A stretch of DNA of 64,000 nt, taken from Hyphomicrobiales bacterium. Lineage in GTDB: Bacteria; Pseudomonadota; Alphaproteobacteria; Rhizobiales; Rhizobiaceae. The position numbers were made by a program, and so were the translations under genes. The first letter of the stretch is position 1, and every line of letters starts with the position of its first letter. This document shows, one piece after another, positions 61,570-64,000 of the stretch. The stretch lies in contig UCCS01000004.1 of NCBI GenBank assembly GCA_900470965.1, positions 24,090 through 88,089 on the forward strand, read 5' to 3'. The notes under the pieces were generated by a model, which saw only the letters and a list, made by a program, of their open reading frames with translations, did no database searches and was not told the origin of the DNA.

Positions 61570-62523
61570 TTATTCGAGCAGGATGAGAATCTTGCTGGCC
61601 GACGCATTCAGAATGGAGATAGCTTCAACGGCCATCTGCTTCTGGGTTTCGATAGCCTTCTGGCGCGTCGAGGCCTCGTCCATATCGGTGTCGACGAGGG
61701 CGCCAACGCTCTTGTCAACAGCGTCAGACAGATCTGCGGTATAGTCGATCTGATCGTCGATGCGGGCCTTCATGATACCAATTCCTGCTGCCGAATTCGT
61801 AAGCTGCTTGAGGATGGCGTCGGTGGCCGTCAGCATATCCGTGAGTTGGGAGTCGGTGGTCGACTTGCTGATGGAGATTGCCGTGCCGGTCGCCGGCGTC
61901 GCGGAGTTCGCGTTCAGGAGATAATAATTGCGCACCGGCGTGCCGTCGACATTGCCGTTGACATCCTTAGTGAACAGGCCGTCATTGGCATTGTTCCTGT
62001 CTATCAGAATGGTCTGGGACGACGGAAAGTCGATGGTCTGCGCCTGATACTCACCTGTCGGGGCGCGCACGAAGCTGCCGATGATCTTCCATTGCGGGGG
62101 TGCCGCAGGCTCGCCATTCAACAGCCAGTTTTCGCCGGCGAAGGAAGTTCCTTCGACCATCGTCTGCAGCTGGTTCTTGTATTCGGTGATTTCCGCATTG
62201 ATCTTGTCTTTATCGGCGCCCGGCTCACGCGCGGCAACCAACTTAGCTCTGAGATCGCCGAGAAGATCGATGGCGGAGTTCATCGCCGTATAGGTCGAAT
62301 CAACCTTTGCGGCGCCGAGGCCAAGGGCATCGCCAATGGTGCCCAGATTGGTACTGTCGCTGCGCATGACGCTCGCGATCGACCAATAGGTCGCATCGTC
62401 GGCCGCAGTCGCGACCCGCTTCGCCGTAGAAATCTGCTGCTGTACGTCGGTTGATTCTTTAGTGATGCTGCGCAGCACTGCCAGCGCACTCACCGCGGCC
62501 GCGTTGGTAATCTTGACGGTCAT
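61570..62523 (-). CDS. Atypical flagellin
   Basis: This flagellin of about 317 residues begins MTVKITNAAAVSALAVLRSI, a diverged form of the usual MTSILTN-type start. The D1 region has AADDATYWSIASVMRSDS and IGDALGLGAAKVDSTYTAMN. The C-terminus ends SASKILILLE instead of the normal NVLxLFR. The middle carries extra residues relative to the neighbouring flagellin. The ATG at 62523 fits the family; an ATG two codons earlier (62529) is also possible. It is probably a minor filament protein or under weak constraint. Confidence 0.85.
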   Translation of the reverse strand: MTVKITNAAAVSALAVLRSITKESTDVQQQISTAKRVATAADDATYWSIASVMRSDSTNLGTIGDALGLGAAKVDSTYTAMNSAIDLLGDLRAKLVAAREPGADKDKINAEITEYKNQLQTMVEGTSFAGENWLLNGEPAAPPQWKIIGSFVRAPTGEYQAQTIDFPSSQTILIDRNNANDGLFTKDVNGNVDGTPVRNYYLLNANSATPATGTAISISKSTTDSQLTDMLTATDAILKQLTNSAAGIGIMKARIDDQIDYTADLSDAVDKSVGALVDTDMDEASTRQKAIETQKQMAVEAISILNASASKILILLE

Positions 62524-62644
62524 CGACATGGTCTCGGAAAGGTGAAGGGGCAGGCCGGTTTTTGCCGGCAGCGACTGAACTGGCTTCATGCCGCCGGCGG
62601 GTCTCCCACACCGGTGCGTCGCAAACAAATCAACTCCCGGCAAC

Positions 62645-62653
62645 GTTAACCCG
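62645..62653. promoter_or_regulatory. GTTAACCCG element upstream of the atypical flagellin
   Basis: GTTAACCCG lies 122 bases before the start. The same 9-mer occurs upstream of the 62812-63720 flagellin, where a second similar copy follows 21 bases away. It is a possible binding site for Rem or another flagellar regulator. Confidence 0.35.
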
Positions 62654-62723
62654 ATATCAACCACTTCCGCAAGAGCGGAACGAGGATTGAAGCAGGAGAG
62701 CCGTTGTTCTATTAACCTATTGA

Positions 62724-62760
62724 AACAAAAGGAAAACCGCGCCGTTTCGGCGCGGTTTCC
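62724..62760 (-). terminator. Terminator of the main flagellin gene
   Basis: On the minus strand a GC stem (GGAAACCGCGCC / GGCGCGGTTTTCC) is followed by CTTTTGTTTC. It lies about 50 bases after the flagellin stop at 62812. Confidence 0.87.
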
Positions 62761-62811
62761 AGGCTGCCGCGAATTGGCGGCACAAGGTTTGGTCCAGCTT
62801 CAACCGCTGGC

Positions 62812-63720
62812 TTAGCTGCGGAAGAGCGTGAGGACGTTCTGAGCGCTGGAGTTTGCAATCGAGAGCGACTGGATCGCCAGCTGCTGCTGTGTCTGTAGTG
62901 CCGTGAGCCTGCTCGATTCCTCTTCCATATCGGCGTCGACGAGACGGCCGACACCGGAGTCGATCGAGTCGCCGAGGGCCGCGACGAAGTTTTCCTGCAG
63001 CTCGATGCGGTTGGAGATGGAGCCGAGCTGAGAAGCTGCCTTCGTCATTGCCTCCAGGCCCGCTTCAATTGCCGTCAGTGCCATAGCAATTTCCGGCTGA
63101 CCAAAGGAGGTGATGTTCATGGTGTAGATCGAGCCGATCGTGCCGTTGGAGGTACCGATAATGCCGGTGCTCGAATCGATGGTGCCGGTCGAGGTCATGC
63201 CGAACAGGACGTTACCATTGGAAGCCGCATCCAGGACATAGTCGGTCGTCTTGACCGAGACATTGCCGTTGCCGTCGCGGACGAAGGTGGAAACGACGCT
63301 CTTCGTCGTGTTGCCTGCAACCCAGTTTTCTCCGGAGAAAGAAGCCGACTGGGAGATGCTCATGAGCTGCGCCTGGAGCTGGCTGATTTCTTCCTGAACC
63401 TTGGTCTTGTCGACACCCTTTTCAGTTGCGGCGACGATCTTGGACTTGATTTCGCTGACGACATCGATGGCGTTGTCCATAGCCGTGTAGGCCGTATCGA
63501 CCTTTGCAGCGCCGAGGCCGAGGGCGTCGGAAACGGCCGAGAGGGCCTTGTTGTCCGAACGCATGGTCGTTGCGATGGACCAATAAGCTGCGTTGTCTGC
63601 TGCCTTTTCAACGCGATAGCCGGAAGATACGCGAGCTTGAGTATCCTGAAGATTATTGCTGATACCACGGAGGGTCTGGAGGGCGGCCATGGCCGCGACG
63701 TTCGTCAAAATGCTTGTCAT
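62812..63720 (-). CDS. Flagellin
   Basis: This 302-residue rhizobial flagellin has the N-terminal MTSILTNVAAMAALQTLRGI and RVEKAADNAAYWSIATTMRS. The C-terminal LTALQTQQQLAIQSLSIANS is followed by AQNVLTLFRS. The central domain is short, as in complex rhizobial filaments. Rhizobia have several paralogues (flaA to flaD or more), and I cannot tell which letter applies. It has its own terminator and repeat-bearing upstream region. Confidence 0.95.
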   Translation of the reverse strand: MTSILTNVAAMAALQTLRGISNNLQDTQARVSSGYRVEKAADNAAYWSIATTMRSDNKALSAVSDALGLGAAKVDTAYTAMDNAIDVVSEIKSKIVAATEKGVDKTKVQEEISQLQAQLMSISQSASFSGENWVAGNTTKSVVSTFVRDGNGNVSVKTTDYVLDAASNGNVLFGMTSTGTIDSSTGIIGTSNGTIGSIYTMNITSFGQPEIAMALTAIEAGLEAMTKAASQLGSISNRIELQENFVAALGDSIDSGVGRLVDADMEEESSRLTALQTQQQLAIQSLSIANSSAQNVLTLFRS

Positions 63721-63805
63721 GAAATGATTGCCCCTTGTTGGCAGACGTTAAAATAAAGGGACATTCGGGAATAGCGCCCGGGAACGACGATCAGCCTTCA
63801 TGCCT

Positions 63806-63835
63806 GTTAACCCGTTCTTAAATTTGGTTAACTCG
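63806..63835. promoter_or_regulatory. Direct repeats GTTAACYCGT upstream of flagellin
   Basis: Two copies (GTTAACCCGT at 63806 and GTTAACTCGT at 63827) are spaced 21 bases apart, two helical turns. This is the arrangement bound by OmpR-family regulators such as Rem. They are 86-115 bases upstream of the start codon. Confidence 0.42.
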
Positions 63836-63891
63836 TCGTCTCGTTGAGACGCAGAAAACAGCAATATGGTTAATCAATCGTTAACGGAAAT

Positions 63892-63923
63892 TAAAAAAAG
63901 CCGCGCTCCATCGAAGCGCGGCT
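63892..63923 (-). terminator. Terminator of the next flagellin gene
   Basis: A 9-bp stem (AGCCGCGCT / AGCGCGGCT) with a 7-base loop is followed on the minus strand by seven T. It lies 53 bases beyond the stop of the partial flagellin at the right edge. Confidence 0.9.
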
Positions 63924-63975
63924 CGATTTCCATGGGACCCGCCGGTGAGCTGGCGGGTAATGTTTGACGATCCTA

Positions 63976-64000
63976 TTAGCCGCGGAAGAGCGACAGGATG
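63976..64000 (-). CDS. Flagellin, C-terminal end only (cut by window edge)
   Basis: Read on the minus strand, the last 25 bases encode ILSLFRG followed by a TAA stop. This is the canonical C-terminus of rhizobial flagellins. A terminator follows at the expected distance. The rest of the gene lies outside the window. Confidence 0.75.

Overview
The window reads as a chromosome-type segment of a Rhizobium sensu lato (Rhizobiales, Alphaproteobacteria). GC content is high, the proteins are of rhizobial type, and the flagellar block runs in the order typical of Sinorhizobium and Rhizobium: flagellins, motB, motC, fliK (formerly motD), a lytic transglycosylase, rem, flgE, flgK, flgL, flaF, flbT, flgD, fliQ, flhA, fliR. 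Almost everything is on the minus strand. I see no rRNA, tRNA, CRISPR array, insertion sequence or phage gene.

1-7.2 kb. The 3' end of cytochrome bd oxidase cydB is followed by the tiny cydX and a strong terminator. Then come a VOC protein, two Gfo/Idh/MocA oxidoreductases, a divergent fumarylacetoacetate-hydrolase-family enzyme and methylmalonyl-CoA mutase (bhbA).

7.2-15 kb. This is a sulfur-acquisition block: a TauABC-like sulfonate transporter, a divergent NtaA/SnaA-type FMNH2 monooxygenase, the methionine importer metQ-metN-metI and an SsuE/MsuE-type flavin reductase. An Fsr-like MFS exporter, panC-panB and a BTLCP transglutaminase-like protein follow (15-19.2 kb).

19.9-29.6 kb. One long minus-strand operon contains three luciferase-like monooxygenases, an M20 amidohydrolase, a GNAT acetyltransferase, a polar amino-acid ABC importer with fused permease and ATPase plus two paralogous binding proteins, and a kappa-GST/HCCA-isomerase-type protein. 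The gene set parallels the Bacillus yxe and ytm/ytn operons, so I infer uptake and N-acetylation-dependent breakdown of S-substituted cysteines. A 17-bp palindromic motif (TYYAT-N7-RTRGA) lies upstream of this operon and of tauA, metQ and the flavin reductase. It looks like the operator of a shared sulfur regulon.

30.2-41.6 kb. This is a complete trimethylamine/TMAO cluster: a TMAO permease (tmoP), TMAO demethylase (tdm), trimethylamine monooxygenase (tmm), dimethylamine monooxygenase (dmmDABC) and folD for the released C1 unit. A small soluble PAS/chemoreceptor-tip protein sits between tdm and tmm.

41.7-44.5 kb. A Wzz/GumC-like coiled-coil membrane protein is followed by a WecG/TagA-type glycosyltransferase.

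44.7-64 kb. The flagellar and motility block covers export gate, hook, hook-associated proteins, flagellin regulators, the class IB regulator Rem, motor proteins and three flagellin genes, the last cut by the window edge. Several small export-type proteins (FlgN-, FliJ- and FliH-like and rod-binding) are interleaved.
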